Of a DNA stretch of 33,082 bases, positions 17,063 through 25,920 are shown in pieces. Numbering within the stretch: the stretch's first letter is position 1; each line of letters opens with the position of its first letter. Origin of the DNA: LSNR01 sp964603325 (GTDB lineage: Bacteria > Patescibacteriota > Minisyncoccia > Moranbacterales > UBA9337); contig CAZRUH010000004.1 of the NCBI GenBank assembly GCA_964603325.1, positions 1 through 33,082 of the forward strand, written 5' to 3'. A program made the translations under genes and the position numbers. A model generated the notes under the pieces. The model worked only from the letters and a program-made list of their open reading frames with translations. It did no database searches and was not told where the DNA came from.

Positions 17063-18334
17063 CTAGATTATCAACTTTCTTTTTATTGCTCGCTCATTTC
17101 TTTTTTGAGGTCCAACAATAGCTAAGTTTAACTTTTCGGAAACAAAAATATCCTTAGAAACTCGCAGAATATCATCTACCGTCACTTTGTCTATTTTCTT
17201 AAAAACCGTCTTCAAATCATCAATTTTACCTCTTAAAATTTCTTGACCTAACAAAAAACCGGCGACTGCATCTGAGGATTCCAAATTCATAACCATTTTA
17301 CCTTTTATACAGTCTTTTGCTTTTTGTAATTCTAACTCAGAAACCTTTCTCTTTGTAATTTTTTTAAATTCTTTTAAGATTATTTCCAATACTTCCTTAA
17401 CTTTGTTATGCTGAACTCCGGCACTGACCGAAAAATAACCAACATCTTGATACTCTTCGGAGTCGGCATTAATGTAGTAAGCCAAGCCTCGCTTTTCTCT
17501 TATTTCTATAAACAAACGACTACTCATATTACCGCCAAAGATATTGGCCAAAAGTTGCATAACGTAATAATCTTTATGCTCCCTGTTATAAGCTCTAACA
17601 CCTAAAATGAAATGCGTTTGGTCACTTTTTTTATTTTTAATTTTTATCTTTGGAGAAGCCTGTTTTTCCGTAACCCTCTCAAAATCAATCTTATTTCCCT
17701 TTCTTATTTTAGAAAAATAATTATTTATTTTTTTCAAAATATCATTTTCATTGAGTTGACCGGCTACACAAACAACCGTATTGCTTGCAACATAAAATTG
17801 TTTTAAATAATTTAAAAAATCCTCCCTTTTTAAATTATTTATGGTTTTTTTAGTTCCGATAATTTCTCTTCCCAACGGATGTTTTCCGTATAAAAGCTTT
17901 TCAAAAACATCCGTCACGCTTTTCATTGGTAAATCTTCATACATACTCAACTCTTGTAATATTGTACCTCTCTCCTTTTCTATTTCCCTACTATCCATTT
18001 TAGAATTTAAGAATATATCAAAAATAACATCCAGCACTCTGTCCGTATGCTTGGCATCAACTTTGACATAATAAAATGTTCTTGATTTTCCGGTAAAAGC
18101 ATTGAATTTCCCTCCAACAGAATCTATTTCTTCATATATTTTCCTTGGAACAGGTCTTTTTTTTGTTCCTTTAAACATCATATGCTCAATAAAATGAGAT
18201 ATTCCGGCCTCATCATCTCTTTCGTAGCGAGAACCGACACCAACACCAATCATTATGGTTACAGTCTTCGTTTCTTTCATTGGAGCGGTTATAATTCTCA
18301 AATTGTTTTTGAGTGTTGTTTTTTTATAGTTCAT
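17063..18334 (-). CDS. M16-family zinc metallopeptidase (processing-peptidase-like)
   Basis: A 423-aa insulinase-type (pitrilysin, M16B) peptidase. The inverted zinc motif HFIEH gives His47, Glu50 and His51; the third ligand Glu128 is exactly 77 residues after His51, the HxxEH-x76-E spacing of the family. A second, inactive M16 half follows, with GNMSSRLFIEIREKRGLAYYI as its landmark. No signal peptide, so it is probably cytoplasmic or peripheral, degrading peptides or processing precursors. It has its own promoter just downstream of the groEL terminator and may read through into the CmpX-like gene. Confidence 0.95.
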   Translation of the reverse strand: MNYKKTTLKNNLRIITAPMKETKTVTIMIGVGVGSRYERDDEAGISHFIEHMMFKGTKKRPVPRKIYEEIDSVGGKFNAFTGKSRTFYYVKVDAKHTDRVLDVIFDIFLNSKMDSREIEKERGTILQELSMYEDLPMKSVTDVFEKLLYGKHPLGREIIGTKKTINNLKREDFLNYLKQFYVASNTVVCVAGQLNENDILKKINNYFSKIRKGNKIDFERVTEKQASPKIKIKNKKSDQTHFILGVRAYNREHKDYYVMQLLANIFGGNMSSRLFIEIREKRGLAYYINADSEEYQDVGYFSVSAGVQHNKVKEVLEIILKEFKKITKRKVSELELQKAKDCIKGKMVMNLESSDAVAGFLLGQEILRGKIDDLKTVFKKIDKVTVDDILRVSKDIFVSEKLNLAIVGPQKRNERAIKRKLII

Positions 18335-18368
18335 AATTTTTTATTATTGATTGCTTAACAACTGTAAT

Positions 18369-18397
18369 AGTATATTAAACTATGATTGATATTGCAA
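18369..18397 (-). promoter_or_regulatory. promoter of the M16 peptidase gene
   Basis: On the minus strand TTGCAA (18397-18392), a 17-base spacer and TATACT (18374-18369). Matches to consensus are 4/6 and 5/6. The predicted start near 18362 gives a leader of about 27 bases. It lies directly after the groEL terminator, which supports an independent transcript. Confidence 0.55.
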
Positions 18398-18411
18398 CAA
18401 TATATAAAAAT

Positions 18412-18439
18412 AAAAAACGCCGACTTGTCGGCGTTTTTT
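18412..18439. terminator. rho-independent terminator after groEL
   Basis: A perfect hairpin: AACGCCGAC, loop of two bases, GTCGGCGTT, flanked by A-run and T-run on either side. On the minus strand it sits 17 bases past the groEL stop and ends in a U-tract, so it should terminate groEL; the symmetry makes it work in either direction. Confidence 0.9.
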
Positions 18440-18455
18440 ATTTTTTTGATACAAA

Positions 18456-20114
18456 TTACATCATTCCATCCATTCCGGGCATTCCTCCTCCCATTCCGGC
18501 AGGAACTTCCGTCGGATTTTTTTCTTCCGGTTTATCTGTAACAACCGCTTCAGTTGTTAACAACATAGCAGAAATTGATACGGCATTTTCCAGCGCTGTC
18601 CTCGTTACTTTTAGCGGATCAATAATTCCGGATTTAATCATATCTTCTTCAAATTTATCATCTTTAGCATTATATCCAAAATTAATTCCCTCGGTCTCTA
18701 CAACTTTATTTAAAACAACTGCGGGTTCTCTTTTGCCGGCATTGTTAACAATTTGTTTTAATGGTTCATTCAGTGCTTTTAATAAAGTGTCATATCCGGC
18801 TTGATATTCATGATCCTTGCCATTACTCTTCTTTTTGGATAAAATTGCCACCGCTTTTGCCAAAGCTGTTCCACCGCCGGCAACAATACCTTCTTCTACC
18901 GCCGCGCGAGTAGCAGACAAAGCATCGTCCATTTTATGCTTTAAATAAGTTTGCTCCGTTTCCGTCACAGCACCAACCTTAATAACAGCAACTCCTCCGG
19001 ATAATTTAGCCATTCTCTTCTGCAGTTTTTCTTTATCGTAATCACTGTCAGATTTTTCTATTTGCGCTTTAATTTGCAACACTCTGTTTTCAATAGCGCT
19101 CTTTTTTCCTTTTCCGCCTACAATGGTTGTATTATCTTTTGTGGAAATAACTTTTTGCGCTTCTCCCAAATCACTTAACTCAACTTTATCCAATTTCATT
19201 CCCCTCTCTTCGCTAACAACTTGCGCGCCGGTCAAAACCGCTATATCCTCAAGCATTTCTTTTTTGGCGTCTCCAAATTCCGGAGCTTTTATTGCCAAAA
19301 CATTCAAGGCGCCTCTCAGTTTATTGACAACTAAAGTTGCCAAGGCTTCCCCCTCAACATCATCAGCAATAATAACCAATTCTTTTGTTCCCGACTGAGT
19401 AAGTTTTTCAAGCAATGGTAAAATTTCATTTATAGACGAAATTTTCTTGTCGGTAATAAGAATTGGCGCATCTTTCAACTCCGCTTTTTGCTCCTCAGCG
19501 TCGGTAATCATATATGGAGAAACAAATCCTTTATCAAAATTCATACCCTCCACAATTTCTTTTGACAATCCAAAAGTCTGAGATTCCTCTACCGTAATTA
19601 CTCCATCTTTTCCCACTTCTTCCATCACATCGGCAATCATATTGCCCATTTCTTCCGATTCGGCGGAAATTGTCGCCACTTGAGCAATTTCCTCCCGAGA
19701 AGAAATCTTTTTGGAATTTTTCTTCAAAATATTTATCACATCTTTTTTGGCATCCTCCATTCCTTTTCTAACTCCAACAGGATTAATTCCGGTTTCAATA
19801 TATTTCAACCCTTCTTTTGCCAATGCCTGAGTAATTACCGTTGAGGTTGTCGTCCCATCTCCGGCAGCTTCATTTGTTTTGTCAGCCACCTCTTTAATAA
19901 GTTCCGCTCCGACATTTTCAAATTTATCCTCCAATTCAATTTCCTTGGCGATACTAACACCGTCATTAGTAATTGTTGGAGCGCCAAATCCTTTATCCAA
20001 AATAACATTTCTTCCTTTTGGACCCAATGTCCCCTTTACCGCATCAGCTACACGATCAATGCCAATTTTAATTTTTTTTCTGGCATCTGTATGATATTTT
20101 ATTTGTTTACTCAT
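18456..20114 (-). CDS. groEL: chaperonin GroEL (60 kDa)
   Basis: A 552-aa group I chaperonin that folds proteins in a double-ring cage with ATP. It starts MSKQIKYHTDARKKI and has the ATP-binding DGTTT (86-90), GPKGRNV (31-37), the apical domain, and ends in the Gly-Met-rich tail GGGMPGMDGMM. I start it at the conserved ATG of MSK; the upstream TTG gives a five-residue extension not seen in the family. No groES lies next to it, which is unusual for groEL. Upstream are a sigma70 promoter and a CIRCE-like operator, and a hairpin terminator follows, so it is probably a monocistronic, HrcA-controlled heat-shock gene. Confidence 0.97.
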   Translation of the reverse strand: MSKQIKYHTDARKKIKIGIDRVADAVKGTLGPKGRNVILDKGFGAPTITNDGVSIAKEIELEDKFENVGAELIKEVADKTNEAAGDGTTTSTVITQALAKEGLKYIETGINPVGVRKGMEDAKKDVINILKKNSKKISSREEIAQVATISAESEEMGNMIADVMEEVGKDGVITVEESQTFGLSKEIVEGMNFDKGFVSPYMITDAEEQKAELKDAPILITDKKISSINEILPLLEKLTQSGTKELVIIADDVEGEALATLVVNKLRGALNVLAIKAPEFGDAKKEMLEDIAVLTGAQVVSEERGMKLDKVELSDLGEAQKVISTKDNTTIVGGKGKKSAIENRVLQIKAQIEKSDSDYDKEKLQKRMAKLSGGVAVIKVGAVTETEQTYLKHKMDDALSATRAAVEEGIVAGGGTALAKAVAILSKKKSNGKDHEYQAGYDTLLKALNEPLKQIVNNAGKREPAVVLNKVVETEGINFGYNAKDDKFEEDMIKSGIIDPLKVTRTALENAVSISAMLLTTEAVVTDKPEEKNPTEVPAGMGGGMPGMDGMM

Positions 20115-20195
20115 AAAACCAAACTTCAATCAAAATACTAATTACAATTAAACTAATATTTTGATTGTTTTTAAATTAATTAAACATTTCAATTG

Positions 20196-20222
20196 TTAGC
20201 ACTCTCCACCAATAACTGCTAA
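20196..20222. promoter_or_regulatory. CIRCE-like HrcA operator of groEL
   Basis: TTAGCACTC, a nine-base spacer, then AACTGCTAA. The CIRCE consensus is TTAGCACTC-N9-GAGTGCTAA; the left half is perfect and the right half matches 7 of 9 with exact N9 spacing. It begins 2 bases downstream of the groEL -10 box, so it covers the transcript start, the usual position for HrcA repression. hrcA is not in the window. Confidence 0.85.
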
Positions 20223-20224
20223 TT

Positions 20225-20253
20225 AGTTTAATAAATTTTTTAATACTAGTCAA
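20225..20253 (-). promoter_or_regulatory. sigma70-type promoter of groEL
   Basis: On the minus strand TTGACT (20253-20248), a 17-base spacer and TAAACT (20230-20225). The -35 is 5/6 and the -10 is 4/6. Its start would fall in the CIRCE element, giving a leader of about 100 bases before the ATG at 20114. Confidence 0.7.
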
Positions 20254-20321
20254 TACTTGCTAAAAAATTATTTTTATGATAGTTTTTTACTCAGAGATGT
20301 AATTAATTCAGCAATAAAAGT

Positions 20322-20588
20322 ATGCCAATTAAAAAATCAGCTAAGAAATATGTGAGAATAACTACCAGAAAAACACTAAAGAACAGAAAAATAAGAGGTG
20401 TTTATCGCGGAGCAATAAAAAAAACCAGAGAAGCTATAGCGGCGAAAAAGGTAAAACTTGCAAATGAATGGCTAAAAAAAGCTATTAAAGCGTTGGACAA
20501 AGCGGGACAAAAAAAGGTTCTTAAAAAAAATACCGTGGCCAGATACAAGTCAAGATTAAATAGTGCCGTAAAAAAACTTTCCAAATAA
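20322..20588 (+). CDS. rpsT: 30S ribosomal protein S20
   Basis: An 88-aa, very basic, helical protein (MPIKKSAKKYVRITTRKTL start) of the bS20 family, which binds 16S rRNA early in 30S assembly. The length and Lys/Arg/Ala composition are typical, as is the C-terminal AVARYKSRLN-like helix (NTVARYKSRLNSAVKKL). It is a single gene, divergent from groEL, with the shared gap of about 200 bases holding the groEL promoter. A TATGAT at 20275-20280 could be its -10, but no -35 stands out. There is no clear Shine-Dalgarno ahead of the ATG. A strong hairpin follows the stop. Confidence 0.95.
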   Translation: MPIKKSAKKYVRITTRKTLKNRKIRGVYRGAIKKTREAIAAKKVKLANEWLKKAIKALDKAGQKKVLKKNTVARYKSRLNSAVKKLSK

Positions 20589-20618
20589 TAAAAACGGGCT
20601 GAAGCCCGTTTTTATTAT
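20585..20618. terminator. bidirectional terminator between rpsT and holA
   Basis: A perfect 16-bp stem with a two-base GA loop: the left arm ends AAAAACGGGCT and the right arm begins AGCCCGTTTTT. A-run and T-run flank the GC core on both sides, so it should stop rpsT (plus) and holA (minus) alike. The left arm begins inside the rpsT stop codon. Confidence 0.92.
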
Positions 20619-20625
20619 CGTAAAA

Positions 20626-21582
20626 TTATACCGTAACCACAAACATTGTTAATGCCAATTTTATATTTACATTACCGGTTTTTGTATTTTTGTCTATTTT
20701 TTCAAGTTTATTATATATATTTTTCAATCTCATTAAATTAACATTTCTCAGTTGCAATAAACTTTTTTGAACAATAAACGGATGCAGTTTTGTTATTTTA
20801 GCAATCTCATATTGGTTTGTAATTCCATGAGAATACAGATCCATCATTTTTAATAAATTACGGCATTGATAGATGTACATTGATAATATATAAAATGGAT
20901 CAGTTCCACTTCTTAATTGTTTGATTAAAAATTGCAAAGCTTTTTTCTTATCATTATTCAAAAGAACTTCTATGGTTTCAAAAATATTTACATCTACATC
21001 AAAATTCATCATTAAATCAACATCTTCCCTGCCAATCTTTTCTTCTGCCAATTTATAGTTTAGTATTTTTTTAATTTCATTACTTATTCTCCAAATATCA
21101 CCGTTAGCACCCATTGCAATTTTTTTAATGACACTTCGGGATACTTGTTTTTTATTTTTTAAAAATTGATCACCAATCCACTTTTCCAAATCATGAAGAT
21201 TCATTTTTTTAAACTCTTTACTATTGGCATTTTTTATCAAAAACTTAAATAGCCCATCACTCTTTCTTGGCGTGTTGCCCTCCCAAATAATAATTGTTGT
21301 TTTTTTGTCATTAATTACATCCGGGTTGTTATTAAAAAAGTCCAATATTTTTTCTTGAAAATCTTTATCTTTAGACAAAAAAATATTTTTTAAAATAATT
21401 ACTTTTTCCTTACAAAACAAACTGTCTGAATTAAAAGCATTCACAAAATCTCCAAAGAATATTGATTTCTCGGAAACATCAAAAGCCATGCAATCTATAT
21501 TTTTTTTGCCAAATTCTTTTCTAATTTGAGAAAGTTTTTCAGAAGAGAAAAAAGAATTCTCACCATACAAAAAAGTTATCAT
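20626..21582 (-). CDS. holA: DNA polymerase III delta subunit
   Basis: A 318-aa clamp-loader delta subunit, which opens the beta sliding clamp for loading onto DNA. It begins MITFLYGENSFFSSEKL, the usual start of the AAA+-like N-domain (no Walker A in delta). Middle helices include WIGDQFLKNKKQVSRSVIKKIA, here near 163-184, and the C-terminal collar has LRSGTDPFYILSMYIYQCRNLLKM and IAKITKLHPFIVQKSL, both family landmarks. Length is normal. It lies 6 bases after the DUF3048 gene, so the two share a transcript, and ends at the bidirectional hairpin. Confidence 0.9.
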   Translation of the reverse strand: MITFLYGENSFFSSEKLSQIRKEFGKKNIDCMAFDVSEKSIFFGDFVNAFNSDSLFCKEKVIILKNIFLSKDKDFQEKILDFFNNNPDVINDKKTTIIIWEGNTPRKSDGLFKFLIKNANSKEFKKMNLHDLEKWIGDQFLKNKKQVSRSVIKKIAMGANGDIWRISNEIKKILNYKLAEEKIGREDVDLMMNFDVDVNIFETIEVLLNNDKKKALQFLIKQLRSGTDPFYILSMYIYQCRNLLKMMDLYSHGITNQYEIAKITKLHPFIVQKSLLQLRNVNLMRLKNIYNKLEKIDKNTKTGNVNIKLALTMFVVTV

Positions 21583-21588
21583 CTCTTT

Positions 21589-22752
21589 TTAATCCGTAAG
21601 CTTTGCTAACGGAGATTCGCTCCATCTCAATCTTTGTCCGGGTTCCAGTACCTCCACCCAAATTTGTCCGGGAACAAATTTAATTTCTTCTCCGTTTTTA
21701 TCATAAAAGTATAATTTGCTGGCAATATTTGATTTGTCTTTTTTCCATGTTCCATGGTATTCTTTTCCATTCATATAATAATAAGCTTCTCCGGTATCAG
21801 AAGTATCATACCACGGATCACCCAATTGAACATTATTATATTGTCCCTCTATTTGCTCCGACTTTGCAAACATTACCACAATGTTTTTTGGAGCAATTCT
21901 TTTATTGTTATTTCTGTCAGTATCTTTTTTACCCCCCCATGTTCTTAAATAAGAGTTTGTTTTTCTATCATAATCATATTCAACAGCAAATGGACCCCCG
22001 AAAGCTACTCTTAAATGACCACTTTTGGGACGCTGATCTATTGACAACTCTTTTTGATGAGGATAACCCTCAAAACTTGATTTCATTCTATAACCAAACT
22101 CTTTAGCGCAATTCCAAAATTCTTGAGGGTGCGCATAACCGCTATCAACACCTCTTTTCATTCCTGATTTTCTAAAGCAAGGATTTACTGAACATGCATA
22201 TGCCGATTTTCCGGCATCTCCATTACAATTTATATTATCAATTTCACCACGATCTAAAATTCCCTTAGCTAAACCGACTTCATCTTTTCCGGTATGAGAC
22301 TCTGAACGCCCCCAAGAAGCAAAAATAGCGTCCAATCCTTTTGCCAAATGTATAAAATCATGCCTTGCACTTCTCATTGAGCCAACCTCTTTTGGAGTAT
22401 TGCAAAGATAAATTGCCATCAACCTTGTGACAGAAGAAGTTATTACCGGCATTTCAATAACCATGTCTGCTTCGGAAAATCCCGCCGCAGGTCTCGCCGT
22501 AACATCTGCAGGTTGCATCACCGCCAAAGCTCTTCTGTCCCAATTTTTGCAAGCTACACCGCTAATGGGACTAACATTTTTCTCATTAAGAGTTTTTGTT
22601 GAAATGTTTTTTTCTTCACTTTGAATGTTTTTCGCTTTAATTTGAGCCACCCTGTTTTTACGAATCTTGTTTCTGGTAGTTAAAAGATAAACCGAACCGC
22701 CGGCAAACAACAATAAAATAACTCCGATAACAATTTTTTGTTTTTTTGTCAT
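21589..22752 (-). CDS. DUF3048 (YerB-like) membrane-anchored protein
   Basis: A 387-aa protein of the DUF3048/YerB family, whose function is not known. An N-terminal membrane helix (about residues 7-25) anchors a large extracytoplasmic domain. The family pattern is seen in order: AVMQPADVTARPAAGFSEAD, then SVTRLMAIYLC, then VGSMRSARHDFIHLAKGLDAIFASWG, then C-terminal PGQIWVEVLEPGQRL. A spacer of Lys/Asn/Ser links anchor and domain. The anchor has no lipobox cysteine. In this branch the domain carries an insertion with several cysteines (CNGDAGKSAYACSVNPCF). It precedes holA by 6 bases. Confidence 0.85.
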   Translation of the reverse strand: MTKKQKIVIGVILLLFAGGSVYLLTTRNKIRKNRVAQIKAKNIQSEEKNISTKTLNEKNVSPISGVACKNWDRRALAVMQPADVTARPAAGFSEADMVIEMPVITSSVTRLMAIYLCNTPKEVGSMRSARHDFIHLAKGLDAIFASWGRSESHTGKDEVGLAKGILDRGEIDNINCNGDAGKSAYACSVNPCFRKSGMKRGVDSGYAHPQEFWNCAKEFGYRMKSSFEGYPHQKELSIDQRPKSGHLRVAFGGPFAVEYDYDRKTNSYLRTWGGKKDTDRNNNKRIAPKNIVVMFAKSEQIEGQYNNVQLGDPWYDTSDTGEAYYYMNGKEYHGTWKKDKSNIASKLYFYDKNGEEIKFVPGQIWVEVLEPGQRLRWSESPLAKLTD

Positions 22753-22784
22753 ATTTTTAATAATTTAAATTACTCAATATTTTA

Positions 22785-22812
22785 ATTTTACACCAAAAAA
22801 TTTAAAAAGCAA
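22785..22812 (-). promoter_or_regulatory. possible promoter of DUF3048-holA
   Basis: On the minus strand TTGCTT (22812-22807), a 16-base spacer and TAAAAT (22790-22785). The -35 matches 3/6 and the -10 5/6. The 126-base gap between ruvC and this gene is the only place for a promoter; the assignment is tentative. Confidence 0.35.
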
Positions 22813-22878
22813 CCATCCGTATCCAAACTACATAAAGCAATTAGTGTATAACAAATTCATTGTAAAAAATTTTGCCGA

Positions 22879-23364
22879 TTATATTTTTTGCAATATTTTC
22901 CTACTTTGCAAATGGCAAAGAGCAATAGCGATAGCATCAGCAGTGTCATCAGGTCTGGGAATTTCTTTTAATTTTAAAATATTTTTTACTATTAATTGTA
23001 CTTGTTTTTTTTCCGCTCGTCCATATCCGGTAATTGCTTGTTTTACTTGTAAGGGAGTATATTCAAAAATTTTTATTCCTTCTTTTTGCAATGTTAGAAG
23101 CATTGCTCCTCTTGATTGGCTAACCTTTACCGCAGTTTTAACATTTTTAAAAAAGAATATATCTTCTATGGCGCTTTCTTGCGGTTTGTATTTTTTAATA
23201 ATTTCTTCAATATCTTTGGCAACTTCCAACAATCTGCTTCCCGTGCTTTTCTGTGGAGAAGTGGATATGTGCCCATACGCTATAGGTTTTATAACGCCAG
23301 TTCTTTCTTTTAAAATAGCCCAACCGGTCGTAGCCGTTCCCGGATCAATTCCTAAAATATTCAT
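22879..23364 (-). CDS. ruvC: Holliday junction resolvase RuvC
   Basis: A 161-aa RNase H-fold endonuclease that resolves Holliday junctions as a dimer with RuvAB. It begins MNILGIDPGTATTGWAI with catalytic Asp7; the others are Glu67 (AIEDIFFFKN), Asp140 and Asp143 (RPDDTADAIAIALCH). Length is normal. It is the last gene of the minus-strand run that starts with the nucleotidyltransferase-like gene and lies 9 bases after rnhB. ruvA and ruvB are not here. Confidence 0.96.
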   Translation of the reverse strand: MNILGIDPGTATTGWAILKERTGVIKPIAYGHISTSPQKSTGSRLLEVAKDIEEIIKKYKPQESAIEDIFFFKNVKTAVKVSQSRGAMLLTLQKEGIKIFEYTPLQVKQAITGYGRAEKKQVQLIVKNILKLKEIPRPDDTADAIAIALCHLQSRKILQKI

Positions 23365-23373
23365 ATTTTTTGA

Positions 23374-24042
23374 TTAGCTTCTATTATATTTTTTTATTGG
23401 ATTAAAACTTTGACGATGAATTTCACACGCTCCATTGTTTTTTATCGCCAGTATATGGTTTTTCGTTCCGTATCCTTTATGTTTGGCAAATCCATATTCC
23501 GGATATACTTCATCATATTTTTTCATTATTTCATCTCTAACCACTTTAGCGACAATAGATGCGGCCGCTATAGATTTTATTTTTTTATCCCCTTGTACAA
23601 CCGCCCGCTGATTCTCACTAAAGTTGGGAATAATTTTATTTCCATCCACAAATACTTTATATCTTTGATTATTTTTAAAATATCTTCGTTTTTTGATTTT
23701 AGTTTTTAAATCATTTATAGCCATTTTCATAGCCAAAAAACTTGCTTGTAAAATATTTATTCTATCAATTGTTTTTTCACTGCAAATTCCAACACCAACT
23801 ACGAAATTATTTATTATATAATCATAAGAAATTTTTCTTTGTTTTTCTGATAATGTTTTAGAATCTCTTATTAATCTATACTCTTTTATTGAATTTACTT
23901 GATTGTATTTAATATCTTTTAAAAAAACGGCTCCGGCCACAACCGGTCCGGCCAAAGGGCCTCTTCCCGCCTCATCAACTCCAATCAATATAATATTTTT
24001 ATCATTAAAAAATTTTTCTGTTTTGGTGCCTGGTATAAACAT
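23374..24042 (-). CDS. rnhB: ribonuclease HII
   Basis: A 222-aa type 2 RNase H that nicks RNA in RNA-DNA hybrids and removes misincorporated ribonucleotides. The GVDEAGRGPLAGPVVAGAVF signature (21-40) carries Asp23 and Glu24; the FVDGN strand supplies a third acidic residue; SIAAASIVAKVVRDEIM is a later landmark, followed by YPEYGFAKHKGYGT. Its start codon shares bases with the dxs stop (TAATG), so the two are translationally coupled. Confidence 0.97.
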   Translation of the reverse strand: MFIPGTKTEKFFNDKNIILIGVDEAGRGPLAGPVVAGAVFLKDIKYNQVNSIKEYRLIRDSKTLSEKQRKISYDYIINNFVVGVGICSEKTIDRINILQASFLAMKMAINDLKTKIKKRRYFKNNQRYKVFVDGNKIIPNFSENQRAVVQGDKKIKSIAAASIVAKVVRDEIMKKYDEVYPEYGFAKHKGYGTKNHILAIKNNGACEIHRQSFNPIKKYNRS

Positions 24043-25892
24043 TATTTATTTTTGACTATTGTTTTTTTAATAAAACTTTCAATTCCCTCCTCATTTAATC
24101 CGGCTTCTTCTAAAACCTCCTCTCTGGTGCCATGAGATAAAAATTTATCTGGCAAACCCAAGTTCTTTATTTTTACAGACAATTCTTTGCTTAAAACAAA
24201 TTCATTAACCCCACTGCCGGCGCCACCAACAATCGTATTATCCTCCACTGTAAAAAAATAACTGTGATTTTTCGCCAAGGATATAAGCATTTTTTCATCT
24301 AAGGGCTTTACAAATCGCATATCTATCAAGGTTGCATCTATGTTTTTTGCCACTCTTTTGCAAATATTTGTAAGTGCGCCAAACGACAATATCGCCACTT
24401 TTTTTCCTTTTCTCAAAATTTTTGATTTTCCAAATTCCAAAAACACTCCTTTTCCTTTGTTATGCTTTTTAATTCCACTTCCTCCACGAGGATATCTTAC
24501 TATTGCCGGGCCTTTATAATTATATCCCATTTCTAACATGGCGTAACACTCATTTTCGTTTGAAGGAGCCATAATAATAACGCCGGGTATCGCTCGCGCA
24601 AAGGTTAAATCAAAACTTCCGGCATGAGTCGCTCCATCAGGACCAACAATTCCGGCTCTATCAACAGCAAACAATACATCCATATCTTGCAAAGCGATAT
24701 CGTGAATAAATTGATCATAGGCCCTTTGAAAAAAAGAAGAGTATATTGCCACTACCGGTTTTTCGCCACTGCAAGATAATCCTCCGGCAAAAGTAACCGC
24801 ATGTTGTTCAGCAATACCAACATCAAAATAGCGATTCGGGAATTTTATGCTGAATTTTTTTAATCCCGATCCTTCGCACATTGCCGGAGTAATTGCTTGC
24901 AACCTTTTGTCATTTTTCGCTTTATCGCAAATCCAGTCAGAAAAAACCTCCGTATAGGTAATAAATTTTTTCTTGCTTTTTGCGTTTACTCCCGTAATGG
25001 GATCAAATGGCTTTACCGCATGCAATGACAAATCATCCTTTTCCGCCATCTCATATCCTTTTCCCTTTTTTGTAATAATATGCAAAAATTTCGGACCGGT
25101 AGCGTTTTTCAAATTATCTAAAACTCCAACCAGTTCTTTAATGTTATGTCCGTCAATCGGACCATAATATTCAAAACCAAGTTCTTCAAAAAGGGTACCG
25201 GGAAAAACCAATCCTTTAGCTTGTTTTTCAATTTTACAAGCAAATTTTTCAACTGAAGGAGTTTTTTTTAAAATTCTTCTACCTCTCTCCCTTAAATGAC
25301 GGTATGCCGGTGATGATATTACTCTGATAAGATATTTGCTAATACCACCAACATTGGGAGAAATGGACATTTTATTGTCATTAAGAATTACAATAACATT
25401 TGCGTTAATGTCTCCGGCATGATTTAATGCCTCTAAAGCCATTCCTCCGGTTAATGCGCCGTCTCCAATTACCGCTATTATTCTTTTTTTCTTATTCTTT
25501 TTAGACATAGCCATCCCCGTAGCCACACTAATGGATGTCGCGGAATGTCCAACGCCAAAGGCATCAAATTCACTTTCTTCTCTTTTGGGAAATGGAGCCA
25601 ATCCGTCTTTTTTTCTAATGGTTTTTATTTTATCCTTTCTACCGGTAATAATTTTATGTGAGTAAGCTTGATGTCCGACGTCCCAAATTAATAAATCTTC
25701 CGGGGTATTAAAAACATAATGAAGAGCTATTGTCAATTCTATAACACCCAAATTGGAACCGAAATGACCACCGGTTTGAGAAACTGTTTCAATAACAAAA
25801 TCTCTAAGTTCCCTTGAAAAAAAATTTAAATCTTTCAAAGTGAGTTTTTTTAAATCCTTTGGACTGTTTATTTTGTCTAATATTTTTTTCAT
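24042..25892 (-). CDS. dxs: 1-deoxy-D-xylulose-5-phosphate synthase
   Basis: A 616-aa thiamine-diphosphate enzyme that joins pyruvate and glyceraldehyde 3-phosphate in the first step of the MEP isoprenoid pathway. Motifs: HFGSNLGVIELTIALHYVF, the ThDP/metal motif GDGALTGG (143-150) with NDNKMSIS downstream, the catalytic Glu362 in AEQHAV, and the DRAG motif (VDRAGIVGPDGATHAG). Length is normal. It follows the nucleotidyltransferase-like gene by 28 bases and overlaps rnhB by one base. No other MEP gene is in the window, so pathway completeness cannot be judged. Its neighbours are nucleic-acid enzymes. Confidence 0.97.
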   Translation of the reverse strand: MKKILDKINSPKDLKKLTLKDLNFFSRELRDFVIETVSQTGGHFGSNLGVIELTIALHYVFNTPEDLLIWDVGHQAYSHKIITGRKDKIKTIRKKDGLAPFPKREESEFDAFGVGHSATSISVATGMAMSKKNKKKRIIAVIGDGALTGGMALEALNHAGDINANVIVILNDNKMSISPNVGGISKYLIRVISSPAYRHLRERGRRILKKTPSVEKFACKIEKQAKGLVFPGTLFEELGFEYYGPIDGHNIKELVGVLDNLKNATGPKFLHIITKKGKGYEMAEKDDLSLHAVKPFDPITGVNAKSKKKFITYTEVFSDWICDKAKNDKRLQAITPAMCEGSGLKKFSIKFPNRYFDVGIAEQHAVTFAGGLSCSGEKPVVAIYSSFFQRAYDQFIHDIALQDMDVLFAVDRAGIVGPDGATHAGSFDLTFARAIPGVIIMAPSNENECYAMLEMGYNYKGPAIVRYPRGGSGIKKHNKGKGVFLEFGKSKILRKGKKVAILSFGALTNICKRVAKNIDATLIDMRFVKPLDEKMLISLAKNHSYFFTVEDNTIVGGAGSGVNEFVLSKELSVKIKNLGLPDKFLSHGTREEVLEEAGLNEEGIESFIKKTIVKNK

Positions 25893-25920
25893 AATTCAAA
25901 TATTAACACAAACTGTTTGG

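Noticed and set aside
20115..20129. Five-residue N-terminal extension of groEL from a TTG
   Set aside because: The conserved family start is the ATG of MSK, and the extension would need a rarer start codon.
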